Part shown: one piece after another, positions 17,832 through 26,458 of the stretch
How positions within the stretch are numbered: position 1 is the first letter of the stretch
Layout: every line of letters starts with the position of its first letter
Source: Nocardia cyriacigeorgica NBRC 100375
Lineage (GTDB): Bacteria; Actinomycetota; Actinomycetes; Mycobacteriales; Mycobacteriaceae
Direction of reading: 5' to 3'
Assembly (NCBI RefSeq): GCF_000308555.1
Contig: NZ_BAFY01000323.1
Location: 1-41,954 of the forward strand
DNA length: 41,954 bases
Notes under the pieces: model-generated
The model's input: only the letters and a program-made list of their open reading frames with translations
Told to the model about the DNA's origin: nothing
The model's database searches: none
Made by a program: the position numbers and the translations under genes

Positions 17832-18734
17832 ATGACTTCGATTTCCAGCGCGGGTGTTCCCTGCCGCCGACTCGCTCTCACACGGGACGACGGTCCGACA
17901 TTGCAGATCACCGAATGGGGCTCGCAGACCCCGCGAGTGACTATGGTCTTGACCCATGGACTCGCGTTGTCGCACGAGAGTTGGGAGGACGTTGCTCAGC
18001 TTGTGATCGCTGCGGACCCGACTATTCGCGTCGTCACCTACGACCATCGGGGACACGGGGATTCGGAGTCGGCTCCGGCCAGCCTCGAGATTCTTGCGGA
18101 CGATCTTGCGACTATTCTTTCGGAAACTGTGCCTACGGGTCCGGTCGTATTGGGTGGTCATTCGATGGGAGGGATGACTCTCATGGCCTTGGCTGAACGT
18201 CACAGTGAGGTGCTCGGACCGAGAATCCTCGGCGTCGCGTTGGTGTCGACAGGGGCGGGCGATATTCTGGGAAATATGCTGCGCAGCAAATTCTGGCGAA
18301 GGCTGATAATGCTGGGTCTGGAGGCGCTACCCTATATCAGGATTCCTTCCCGGCCGCTTTTCCTGATGCGGCAGTCGACACGAGGCATCCTATTCGGAGC
18401 GCGTCCTCGTCGGCACGATATGAACCGTGCTGTGCTGCAGCTCGCGAAGAGCAATTCTCGCAATGTCGCGGAGCTGACCCGTTCGATACTTTCTCACAAA
18501 CGTTACGGCGTGCTGGGCAGATTCAGCTGTCGCGTCGTCGTGCTGGTCGGGTCTCGTGACCGCCTGACCCCCGTTCATCACTCGCGTGCGCTTCGGCATC
18601 GTATTCCCGGGAGTCATTTGGTCATCTTCGAAAAGGCTGGGCACTACCTGCCCTACGAACGCAGCGGTGAGGTGGCCGTCCATCTCCTCGGATTGACTCG
18701 GGAAGCGCGCATTCGCGAAGCAACCGTCGCATAG
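17832..18734 (+). CDS. Alpha/beta hydrolase
   Basis: A 300-residue hydrolase with a nucleophile elbow GHSMGG (Ser111), an oxyanion-region 'LTHGLALSHESWEDV', a DHRGHGDS turn, an acid residue in 'VLVGSRDRLTPVHHS' and the catalytic His in 'FEKAGHYLPYER'. It is an esterase/lipase or lactonase-like enzyme, substrate unknown. It lies 36 bp after the Mam gene on the same strand, so it is probably the last gene of the mce transcript. It could cleave the imported ester, or the ester or lactone made by the Baeyer-Villiger enzyme at 23961. Confidence 0.85.
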   Translation: MTSISSAGVPCRRLALTRDDGPTLQITEWGSQTPRVTMVLTHGLALSHESWEDVAQLVIAADPTIRVVTYDHRGHGDSESAPASLEILADDLATILSETVPTGPVVLGGHSMGGMTLMALAERHSEVLGPRILGVALVSTGAGDILGNMLRSKFWRRLIMLGLEALPYIRIPSRPLFLMRQSTRGILFGARPRRHDMNRAVLQLAKSNSRNVAELTRSILSHKRYGVLGRFSCRVVVLVGSRDRLTPVHHSRALRHRIPGSHLVIFEKAGHYLPYERSGEVAVHLLGLTREARIREATVA

Positions 18735-18767
18735 CGGCATTAACATTCGTCATGCGCTGAGGGTAAC

Positions 18768-18789
18768 GATAGGCGAATAGTTCGCTATC
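18768..18789 (+). terminator. Possible hairpin terminator after the mce operon
   Basis: GATAGGCGAA-TAG-TTCGCTATC can form a nine-pair stem with one bulged base, 33 bp after the hydrolase stop. There is no T-tract, which is common for actinobacterial terminators, but the assignment is tentative. Confidence 0.35.
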
Positions 18790-19098
18790 AGAGCTTGATA
18801 TCGGTCCGGGAACCGCGGAACGCCCTTTCTCAACAGCCGGATGATGACTGTTAGGGTAGTGGGTGCAGCCGCAGCGCGCTTGGGCCGATGTCGTATAGTC
18901 CAGCGCCGGCTGCCGGTGCCGCTAGTTATGGTCGGCTTTGAAGCCACCGATTTCAATGCGGGTTCCAGCTGGCTGTTTCAGCGGTTGCGGCCCGGCGCGC
19001 GGGTTCGCAACCTTGTTGTCGAACGTCTCGGCGAAGCTGTTGTTCAAGGTTGTGCCCGGCGGCAGGTACCGAGGTACAGAACATGCTGGTCACCATCA
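18790..19098. other. No supported gene
   Basis: Short frames on both strands have no recognisable domain or ribosome binding site. The stretch lies between the end of the mce operon and a decayed IS3 element and may contain further eroded mobile DNA. Confidence 0.5.
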
Positions 19099-19100
19099 TC

Positions 19101-20370
19101 GGTCCGCCGCCCCGGTTCTAGGTTGGACAACGGTCGGGAGATGATTTCGGTTGCCCTGCAACCAGTTCTGCGCCGACCGGGTCGGAGTATCCTGAGCGGT
19201 GACGGGACCCGGTAGTCGGTCCGCCGCGTGTGAGAACCAGTTGTAGGGGATGCAGGGTTGTAGCGTATCCGGCTGGGGCGTTGCAGCCCAGGCCGGAATC
19301 TCTTCGGCGGTGATTGTATTCTTCCTTCCAGTCGCTGATCACGACGCGGGCTTGGGCCAACGACCAGAAGCTGTTGATGTTGGGGCATTCGTCGCGTCGG
19401 CGGCGGCTGAACCATTCAATGTAGCCGTTGCGGCAGGGTCGGCTAGTGTGACGAACGCTGAGCAGACCCGTTCCGCCGCCCAGTCGCCTGGCACGCGAAA
19501 TTGGTCTGTTGCCGCAGCGCAGGGCGGCGGGGTAGCTGCGATCGACAGCGATTCGTTGATGAGTCCGTCGGCGGTGATCGATCGTTCCACCAGCCGGCCC
19601 AAGCATTCGCGGGTGTGTTTCATCGACGATGGAGACGATCTGGACTGGGCGTGCGTCGTCGCTGGCATCGAATCGGAAGTCCACTGCCCATACACGGTTG
19701 GGTGCCCTTTGCCTCCGTCGTGGTGGTGGTATCCAGGCGTTTCGGCGCCGCAGCGGCCCTCGTAATCCCTCGTCGCGCCAGAGGCGTTGGATTTTCTTGT
19801 GATTGACTGTCCAGCACTCGCCGCGGGCGCTGTGGTAGGCGCGGCGGAATCCTTGCCGTGGATGGGTTTCGTCCAGGCACGCAGCCATTCACGCAAAGCC
19901 GCATCGGGATGTGCGTTGGTGTCGGTGGTTCGAACGCGCCGTTGTGTACTTCGATGTTCGCCGGTAACCGGCAGGCGAACCTTTCGCGGACCCCGAGCAC
20001 CCGCACCAGGTGCGCCACGGCCGCCCGCCGGCGTTCCGGGTCTAGAAGGTTCCCTTGGCGATCTCGTTCAATGCAGCTTTCTCTAGCTTCGCCTCGCCGA
20101 GAAGACTTTTCAGAGTGGAGTGTTCGCGTTCGGGGCCCTTCAACCGTTTGCCGTCGCCGGCCTTCAGCCCGCCGAACTGGTTGCGCCACCGTTAGTAGGT
20201 GGCCATGGTGATCTGCAGTGACGGCGACTTCCTTATTCTCGCCCAGCAGGTGGACGGCCTTGCTCAGCTTGCGCACGGCCTGTGGAGGTGTGTGCCCTTT
20301 TCGTGTCGCCATAGTCATCGAGCGTTCCTGCCCACTACGTGGGCGGCAATGCTCTCACAGCCGCCGGACC
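19101..20370 (-). mobile_element. Second decayed IS3-family insertion sequence
   Basis: Reading leftward, OrfA begins near 20312 as MATRKGHTPPQAVRKLSKAV, LLGENKEV. It continues in another frame as RWRNQFGGLKAGDGKRLKG and LEKAALNEIAKGTF. OrfB follows: NHKKIQRLWRDEGLRGPLRR, NRVWAVDFRFDASDDARPVQ, VDETHPR in one frame, HTRECLGRLVERSITADGLI in another, then NGYIEWFSRRRRDECPNINS and 'RVVISDWKEEYNHRRRDSGL'. The catalytic DNG segment reads RCGNRP, so a catalytic Asp is lost. Possible 11-bp ends GGTCCGCCGCC (19101-19111) and GGTCCGGCGGC (20370-20360, complement) agree at 9 of 11 positions and give 1270 bp, a normal IS3 size. Confidence 0.72.
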
Positions 20371-20500
20371 AAATGTCATCGGGTCAGGTCAGACGAATTC
20401 GCAAAGCGCGCACCACTTGAACCTACCTATCCTCGATGATCAGACACTGCCCATTCGACCTACGGGCCGCTATGCGATGCATGGGGGACAACGCAACTGA

Positions 20501-22165
20501 CTATGGATCGAGTGTTCGCCGCAGTGGTGCCATCGATCGGTCATTGGCGTGGGCATCCGATCGACTGGTTCGAGCGGCGTGTGTAGGCCAGGGGAGGTGA
20601 CGTCGGCGGATACCGCTTTCGGCGGCTTTTCGTGGAGGGGAAAGTGGGACGAGGATCAGAACCCCGGCTGTGGTGATCGCTGCCAGCGCGAGCGCCGAAT
20701 GTTCCACCCCACTCCAAAAGGCATCCTTCGCATAGTCGGCGAGAGGCCTTCCTACATTACCGGCACGCTCAGCGACTTCGAGGGCACCGGCCAGGGAACT
20801 GCGGACCGGAGCGCGCGCAGGCTCGGGAAGGCGGTCCAGCACTTCGTTGATCCTCGAGGTATAGCTCGCGGACAAAATGCTACCGGAGACGGCAATGCCG
20901 ATGGCCGCGCCGACTTCGCGAGTCGCGTCGTTGACCGCAGCGGATACCCCGTGCTTCTCCAACGGTGTGTCGAGCATGATCGCGTTGGTCGCGGGGGCGG
21001 CCGACAAGCCCAGCCCGGCGCTCATGATCAACAGGGGCCAGAGAACGTCGAAGTACGACGAACCGGTGTCGAGGCGAAGGATGGCGAGTAAGCCGACAGC
21101 GATGGTCAGAAGACCGGTCGCTGTCGTCACCCGCAATCCCGCCCATGCAGCGATTGCCGGCGACACGAGTGACATCACGATGAGCGGAACGACCATCGGC
21201 GCCAGCGCCAGCGCCGAGCCGAGGGCATCGAACCCGAGGATGAGCTGGAAGTGCTGTACCAGTAGGTACATCACACCGAAAGTCACGAGGAACTGGATCG
21301 TTATCGATAGCGCGCCGCTCGAGAAGCCCCGGCGGCGGAACAGGCTCACGTCCAGTAGCGGGTGCTCGGCACGCACCTCCGTGAGGATAAATGCCACGGT
21401 ACCGACTACTCCCGCCGCACCTGCGACAAGAACACGGACATCCGTCCAGCCGCGCGACGGACCCTCGATGACCGCGAACACCGATGTGCCGATGGCGAGC
21501 ATGACCCAGAACATGCCGAGAAGATCGAACGGCGGGAGTTCGGCGTCCTGTGAATCAGGCACGGTGAAGGCCAGAACCAGCAGTAGTAGTGCGACGACGG
21601 TCAGACCGACGAAGATCGAATGCCACGACCACTGGGTAAGAAGCAGACCGGATCCCACCATGCCGATCACGCCACCCGAGCCGGCGATCCCGGCCCAGAC
21701 TCCGACCGCGTACGACCGCTTCTCCACTGGGAGGTTGCTTGTCAGAAGCGAGAGGGTCGCCGGCATGACGAAAGCTGCTCCTGCGCCCGCCAAGGCCCGG
21801 GAGGCAATGAGTGCCGCAGGAGTATCGAGAAATACAGGCACAACTGAAGCGGCCGCGAAGACCGCCAGGCCGACGATTAGAACGCGTCGGCGCCCATACC
21901 GATCGCCGATCGCGCCAGCGGGCAAAACCAAGCAGGCTAGGACCAGCGTGTATCCGTCGACGATCCAAGTGAGAGCATTTTGATCTGCGCCGATGTCGAG
22001 CGCAAGGGCAGGCAGAGCGGTGTACAGCGCTGCCATGGCCGCAACAACCAATGCTACTGCGGCACAGGTTATCGCCAGCGTCCAAGCCGCGGAGTTGCGG
22101 TCGCGAAGCCGGTCTCCAAAGCTGATCATGTCGGTATCCTGGTCCCTTCGGGGCGTCGTCGGCAT
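20501..22165 (-). CDS. DHA2-type MFS drug/metabolite exporter
   Basis: A 554-residue, 14-segment proton-driven MFS transporter of the DHA2 (EmrB/QacA) group. Marks are TWIVDGYTLVLACLVLPAGA in TM2, motif A GDRYGRRRVLIVG, the motif C-like stretch 'GIAGSGGVIGMVGSGLLL', and the 'MSAGLGLSAAPATNAIMLDTP' region. The hydrophilic C-terminal ~50 residues (Arg/His/Pro-rich) are unlike its paralogue at 33773, to which it is otherwise strikingly similar. It lies 18 bp downstream of the DUF4873 gene and is probably co-transcribed with it, divergent from the diiron oxygenase operon. It may export a substrate or product of that pathway. The start could also be the ATG at 22129. Confidence 0.9.
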   Translation of the reverse strand: MPTTPRRDQDTDMISFGDRLRDRNSAAWTLAITCAAVALVVAAMAALYTALPALALDIGADQNALTWIVDGYTLVLACLVLPAGAIGDRYGRRRVLIVGLAVFAAASVVPVFLDTPAALIASRALAGAGAAFVMPATLSLLTSNLPVEKRSYAVGVWAGIAGSGGVIGMVGSGLLLTQWSWHSIFVGLTVVALLLLVLAFTVPDSQDAELPPFDLLGMFWVMLAIGTSVFAVIEGPSRGWTDVRVLVAGAAGVVGTVAFILTEVRAEHPLLDVSLFRRRGFSSGALSITIQFLVTFGVMYLLVQHFQLILGFDALGSALALAPMVVPLIVMSLVSPAIAAWAGLRVTTATGLLTIAVGLLAILRLDTGSSYFDVLWPLLIMSAGLGLSAAPATNAIMLDTPLEKHGVSAAVNDATREVGAAIGIAVSGSILSASYTSRINEVLDRLPEPARAPVRSSLAGALEVAERAGNVGRPLADYAKDAFWSGVEHSALALAAITTAGVLILVPLSPPRKAAESGIRRRHLPWPTHAARTSRSDAHANDRSMAPLRRTLDP

Positions 22166-22183
22166 TCGCGTAGGTCCTACGGC

Positions 22184-22519
22184 TCAGCTTTGCGTAGCTT
22201 CTACTTCCTCCAGCGTCGTCGGCACGTGATAGGGCGGTCGTCCTCTGCCCTGAACTCGATAGCGGCCCCAGAAGTCACGATCGCCGATGGTCGCCGGCGC
22301 CTCGCCCGTACTGGTCCGGATCAGCACGGAACGTCGGCGTCCCCCTAACAGATTGTCGAGTTCGTCGTTCTGGCGGATGCGCCCGTACCAGCTGAAGCGG
22401 CCGTCGATGGGTTGGAAATAGCCGCGCAGTTCGACTTGCACCTCGACGTCGTCGGTTGCGATCACCACTGTGGCCGGCCCGATGTAGTCAGAGGCATCGT
22501 GCGGACTCTGAGACTTCAC
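22184..22519 (-). CDS. DUF4873 domain protein
   Basis: A 111-residue protein matching the DUF4873 pattern: 'DYIGPATVVIATDDVEVQVEL', 'RGYFQPIDGRFSWYGRI', LLGGRRRSVLIRT and DFWGRYRVQGRGRPPY. The GTG at 22519 is chosen because GGAGGAG lies six bases upstream and the longer frame is unlike protein. No reaction is established for the family. From memory, DUF4873 domains also occur as C-terminal additions to actinobacterial flavin monooxygenases. That fits its place beside the Baeyer-Villiger-type enzyme at 23961 and suggests an accessory role there. It heads a two-gene unit with the MFS exporter. Confidence 0.75.
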   Translation of the reverse strand: MKSQSPHDASDYIGPATVVIATDDVEVQVELRGYFQPIDGRFSWYGRIRQNDELDNLLGGRRRSVLIRTSTGEAPATIGDRDFWGRYRVQGRGRPPYHVPTTLEEVEATQS

Positions 22520-22613
22520 TGTGAACTCCTCCGTTTGGTCGATAGTCGACGCCAGCGATCGGATCGCCCGGCACTGGGGCCAAGTAGCCCGGCGTCGGGA
22601 TCGGGGCCGGCCC

Positions 22614-22682
22614 TTGACAAGCCGCGCCGCCGGGGTCAAAGTTACCTCATACCCAAAGTATCCGCTACTGCCCGTATTGCAC
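22614..22682 (+). promoter_or_regulatory. Diiron-operon promoter region with the shared element
   Basis: TTGACA at 22614-22619 is a good -35 for the rightward operon; the -10 is not clear. Positions 22647-22682 match 8978-9013 of the mce promoter in 28 of 36 ungapped positions. Shared blocks are TCATACCC, AGTATC, TACT, GTA and TGCAC, with the same ATAC-N5-GTAT and AGTA-N5-TACT symmetries. The element lies within the 256-bp gap between the divergent DUF4873 and diiron oxygenase genes, so a regulator bound here could control both. Confidence 0.6.
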
Positions 22683-22775
22683 TCTTGAGCGGATACCGGG
22701 TTACTGCCACCGGACGTTGATCCGGACTGGATGTATCGATGCAGAGTCATCGATCGAGTCTCAAAGGAGCGACAG

Positions 22776-23762
22776 ATGACGACCAGTGACGTCAGGGCCG
22801 AGACCAACGGGCAGATTGCCGTAACCACCGACGGTATGGCGCGCGTGAGCGGTCGGCGACCCATTGACCTGCAACGATCGGCCGGACGACTGCTCAAGAC
22901 TTCCGTAGAGAAGTTCTACGACGCCGAAGTCGACATCGACTGGGATAGTCCGTGGTTGCCGGATAAGGCGTGGTTCCCCGAGCATCGCCTGTCCCTCTAC
23001 GGCACCGGTCTGTGGAACCGGCTTTCCGAGGAACAGAAGATCGACCTGGGCAAACATGAGTTGGTGAGCATCCTCAGCTTCGGGATCTACGCCGAGAATT
23101 TGCTGAGTATGGCGTTGCTACGGCTGAACACGACGGGTGATCTCGTCGACAACAAGGCCCTATACGCACTTGCCGAGGTTGGCGACGAGAGCCGCCATTC
23201 CACAATGTTCGCGCGTCTGATCGCCAAAACGGGGATCCCGCCCTACAAGCTTCCGCCGGGGTTTCTGTCGCTGGCGAAGATCCTGCATTTCGTCCCGCTC
23301 GGGCCCTCGATCCAGGGCGCGACCTTGCTGATCGAGGAGATTCTCGATCGGGCACAGCGTGAAGCGATGAACGACGAACGCCTACAACCGCAGGTCCGGC
23401 AGTTGATGAAAATTCACGTGCTCGAGGAGGCCCGCCACATCACGTTCGCGCGCTCCGAGCTTGTCGAGGGTATGCGGTCGCGAGGCCGGATCTCGCGGGC
23501 ATGGCACCGCGGCGTCCTCGCAGTTGTCGCGAACCTGTCCTACCCGATCTTGATCAATCCCAAGCTGTACCGTGCTGTCGGCGTGCATCCTCTGCGGGGG
23601 TTCCTCGCTTGCCAATTCGGCCCGCACTACCGGGAGAACCTGCAGTTCATGTCCGAGCCGATGATCCGATTCTTCGATGAGGCAGGAATGATGGAAGGTC
23701 GCTTCACCATGTTCCTTTGGCGCCTGACGAGGAGCCTGCCCGACGATATCGCCCGGCGGTGA
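22776..23762 (+). CDS. AurF-family diiron oxygenase
   Basis: A 328-residue helical ferritin-like protein. Likely iron ligands are Glu107 (YAEN), Glu138 and His141 (DESRH), Glu187 (LLIEE), His214, Glu218 and His221 (HVLEEARH). The last four intervals, 27, 4 and 3 residues, are those I recall for AurF (Glu196, His223, Glu227, His230). AurF oxidises an aryl amine to a nitro group; other relatives hydroxylate carbon, so N- or C-oxidation cannot be chosen from sequence. The ATG at 22776 has AAGGAG upstream. It is the first gene of the rightward operon, and the reductase at 26459 is a plausible electron source. Confidence 0.85.
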   Translation: MTTSDVRAETNGQIAVTTDGMARVSGRRPIDLQRSAGRLLKTSVEKFYDAEVDIDWDSPWLPDKAWFPEHRLSLYGTGLWNRLSEEQKIDLGKHELVSILSFGIYAENLLSMALLRLNTTGDLVDNKALYALAEVGDESRHSTMFARLIAKTGIPPYKLPPGFLSLAKILHFVPLGPSIQGATLLIEEILDRAQREAMNDERLQPQVRQLMKIHVLEEARHITFARSELVEGMRSRGRISRAWHRGVLAVVANLSYPILINPKLYRAVGVHPLRGFLACQFGPHYRENLQFMSEPMIRFFDEAGMMEGRFTMFLWRLTRSLPDDIARR

Positions 23763-23960
23763 ACAGACTCGGACCGGCGTGAACAGCACCACGCATATTG
23801 CTGAGCGCAAGTCGCGCCGTGATATGTTGCGGCGGGCACTCGTCGAATCCCGCGAACTCCTCGGTCCTGCCGCCGGTCCGACATATCCGCAGTAGCTGAG
23901 TAGCTATCGAAAATTTGTGGCCACCTGTACCGCACGTGAGCCAACGTCCAGAGGAAATCG

Positions 23961-25559
23961 ATGAGTAATAACCGTTCTGCCAAATACACGGGAAAGACCA
24001 ATGGTTCGGGAGGTCGTGCAGCGAGCGAGAGGGTGCACACAACAGAGGTCCTCATCGTCGGGAGCGGATTCTCCGGCATGGGAATGGCGATTCAACTGCT
24101 GAAATCGGGAATGAATGACTTCTTGATAATCGAGAAGGATTCCGAAATCGGCGGAACCTGGCGCGACAATACATATCCGGGCTGTGCCTGCGATGTCCCT
24201 TCTCACATGTACTCGTACTCTTTCGAGCCCAAGCCGGATTGGAGTCACTTGTGGGCAGGACAGGATGAAATTCAGCAGTATCTCCTGAGTCTCGCACGCA
24301 AGTACGATCTCTATAGCCGCACGCATTTCGGGCGGGCCTTGCAATCCGGATACTGGGATCCTGGTGATTCCGCGTGGCATGTTACGACCTCCGACGGCAA
24401 CGAGTACGTTGCCCGATTCCTGGTTTCAGGCGTAGGCGCACTCCATATACCGAATATCCCCCAGATCAAGGGGCAGAAGAAGTTCGCTGGTGCAGCATTT
24501 CACTCGGCGCAGTGGGATCATGACTGCACACTGGATGGCAAGAAGGTCGCTGTTATCGGGACCGGTGCGAGCGCAATCCAATTCGTTCCGGAAATTGCCA
24601 AGGTAGCCGATGAACTGCATCTATACCAGCGGACGCCGGCGTGGGTACTGCCCCGTAGGAACGTCAAGGTCCCGAAGGCGATCCAAGCCCTGCTCACGAG
24701 GGCGCCGATCCTCGCCAAAGCCCTCCGGACTGCCATCTACTGGTCAGCGGAGTCACTGTCGATAGGACTGAACGGACATATCAATTTCATGCGTCCGCTC
24801 GAGAGTGTCGCAAAGTGGAACATAGCGCGGGGAATTGATGATCCCGCGCTGCGCAAGAAGCTCACCCCCACGTATCGCATCGGGTGCAAAAGAATCCTCG
24901 GTTCCAGTGACTACTACCCAGCGCTGAATCGGCCCACTACATCCGTCATCACCGACGGGATCGCCGAGATCACCGAGGACGCCATCATATCCCAGTCCGG
25001 TGACAAGCGTCCGGTCGACGTGATCATCTATGCCACCGGTTTCCACGTAACCGACGGGTTCGACCACCTCCGGCTCAAGGGTGCGTCCGGTCGTGAACTC
25101 TCCTCCGTATGGTCGGACGAAGGGATTCAAACCCATCTCGGCATCACCACCGCAGGTTTCCCGAACTTGTTCTTCCTGCTCGGCCCCAACACCGGGCTCG
25201 GTCACAACTCGGTGGTATTCATGATCGAATGCCAGATCAGGTACATCATCGGCGCGATTCGGCTCGCGAAGCAACGTGGCGCAGCTGCGCTCGAGGTGCG
25301 TGAACCCGTTCAGCGGGAATTCAACTCGGACATCCAGCGGAAATTGGTGAACGGGGTCTGGAGCAGCGGGGGGTGCACCAGTTGGTACCTCGATGCACAG
25401 GGTGTCAATCGGACGGTCTGGCCAGGTTTCACCTGGCAGTATTGGCGGCGTACCCGCAATGTCGCGGACTCTGATTTCGCGTTGGTCGGCGAGTCGACAG
25501 GTGATCGAAGCGGCGACCTCCTTCCGAATTCGATCAAGAAGGGTAGCTTGCCGCGATGA
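23961..25559 (+). CDS. Flavin monooxygenase, Baeyer-Villiger type
   Basis: A 532-residue FAD/NADPH enzyme. The FAD motif GSGFSG is at 34-39 and the NADPH motif GTGASA at 200-205. The Baeyer-Villiger fingerprint FxGxxxHxxxW(P/D) is satisfied by FAGAAFHSAQWD at 175-186. IGGTWRDNTYPGCACDVPSH (63-82) and a C-terminal 'PNLFFLLGPNTGLGHNS' are also typical of the group. Such enzymes insert oxygen next to a ketone to give an ester or lactone, or oxidise S or N; the closest known styles are MymA/EthA-like proteins of mycobacteria. The ATG at 23961 has AGAGGAAA upstream. The stop overlaps the SDR start by ATGA. A 198-bp gap separates it from the diiron gene, so it may have its own promoter. Confidence 0.88.
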   Translation: MSNNRSAKYTGKTNGSGGRAASERVHTTEVLIVGSGFSGMGMAIQLLKSGMNDFLIIEKDSEIGGTWRDNTYPGCACDVPSHMYSYSFEPKPDWSHLWAGQDEIQQYLLSLARKYDLYSRTHFGRALQSGYWDPGDSAWHVTTSDGNEYVARFLVSGVGALHIPNIPQIKGQKKFAGAAFHSAQWDHDCTLDGKKVAVIGTGASAIQFVPEIAKVADELHLYQRTPAWVLPRRNVKVPKAIQALLTRAPILAKALRTAIYWSAESLSIGLNGHINFMRPLESVAKWNIARGIDDPALRKKLTPTYRIGCKRILGSSDYYPALNRPTTSVITDGIAEITEDAIISQSGDKRPVDVIIYATGFHVTDGFDHLRLKGASGRELSSVWSDEGIQTHLGITTAGFPNLFFLLGPNTGLGHNSVVFMIECQIRYIIGAIRLAKQRGAAALEVREPVQREFNSDIQRKLVNGVWSSGGCTSWYLDAQGVNRTVWPGFTWQYWRRTRNVADSDFALVGESTGDRSGDLLPNSIKKGSLPR

Positions 25560-26413
25560 GAGAGTTCAGCGACCGAGTCGTCTCGGTAACCGGGGCAGGT
25601 TCAGGAATCGGCCGTGCAGTTGCAATTCGACTCGCCGGCGAGGGCGCGCGGCTGGCCATTGCCGACATCGACGGCGAACGGGCCCGCGAAACCGCCTCCA
25701 TGTGTACCGCGCTGGGTGTCGAATGCCAGCACTATCAGCTCGATGTGGCCGATCGTAGCGCATTCACGGAATATCGTCGTCAGGTCCTCAGCGACTTCGG
25801 TTCGGTCAGTATGGTAATCAACAATGCCGGGGTCGCACTCGGCGCCGACATACTGGATATGCAATGGATCGACTTCGAATGGTTGATGTCGATCAATTTC
25901 TGGGGAGTCGTGAACGGCACGAAACTATTTCTTCCGGATCTGATCGACTCGGGCGACGGCCATGTTGTCAACGTGTCGAGTGTCTTCGGACTGATGGCCA
26001 TTCCCAGTCAGAGCGCATATAATGCTTCCAAATTCGCCGTCCGAGGCTTTACCGAGGCGTTGCGCCAGGAGATGCGAATTAACCGGCTACCGGTGGGTGT
26101 AACATGCGTGCATCCGGGTGGTGTTCGCACAAATATTGTGCGCGGAGCTCGAGGTGTCGGCGCGATGGGTGATCAGGAGAAGATTGTCGCCGGTTTCGAT
26201 CGTATAGCGCTCACCACTCCGGAAGGCGCCGCCGAAACGATCCTGAAGGGCGTGCGACGGAACAAACCTCGAGTCCTTATCGGACCCGATGCCCTGGGTT
26301 TCGATTTCGTCGCCCGCGCGGTGGGGCCGAGGTATCAGGACCTGAACGCTCCGCTGGCCCGTGTCGGCTATGCGATCGGCCGTCGTTACGGCCTTGTCAA
26401 GCGCGACAGTTGA
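25556..26413 (+). CDS. Short-chain dehydrogenase/reductase
   Basis: A 285-residue classical SDR: cofactor motif TGAGSGIG at 12-19, NNAG at 89-92, catalytic Ser142, Tyr155 and Lys159 (SSVFG...YNASK), and 'CVHPGGVRTNIVRG' after it. It oxidises an alcohol to a ketone or the reverse with NAD(P). Overlap with the flavin monooxygenase suggests a pair: the SDR makes the ketone that the Baeyer-Villiger enzyme cleaves. That order (hydroxylation, alcohol oxidation, oxygen insertion) is inferred. It resembles the SDR of the mycobacterial mymA locus in context. Confidence 0.88.
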   Translation: MREFSDRVVSVTGAGSGIGRAVAIRLAGEGARLAIADIDGERARETASMCTALGVECQHYQLDVADRSAFTEYRRQVLSDFGSVSMVINNAGVALGADILDMQWIDFEWLMSINFWGVVNGTKLFLPDLIDSGDGHVVNVSSVFGLMAIPSQSAYNASKFAVRGFTEALRQEMRINRLPVGVTCVHPGGVRTNIVRGARGVGAMGDQEKIVAGFDRIALTTPEGAAETILKGVRRNKPRVLIGPDALGFDFVARAVGPRYQDLNAPLARVGYAIGRRYGLVKRDS

Positions 26414-26458
26414 ATCTGGGCCACGGGCCGGAATAATAGAGAAGGAATATCCTGGAAG

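Noticed and set aside
20877..21983. 368-codon rightward open frame opposite the MFS exporter
   Set aside because: It is an antisense shadow of the 14-segment transporter, rich in Thr, Arg, Pro and Ser, with no domain or ribosome binding site.
23880..23930. Possible third copy of the 36-bp element before the flavin monooxygenase
   Set aside because: Only short pieces such as TATCCGC and GTAGCT are alike and their spacing differs; the match is no better than chance.
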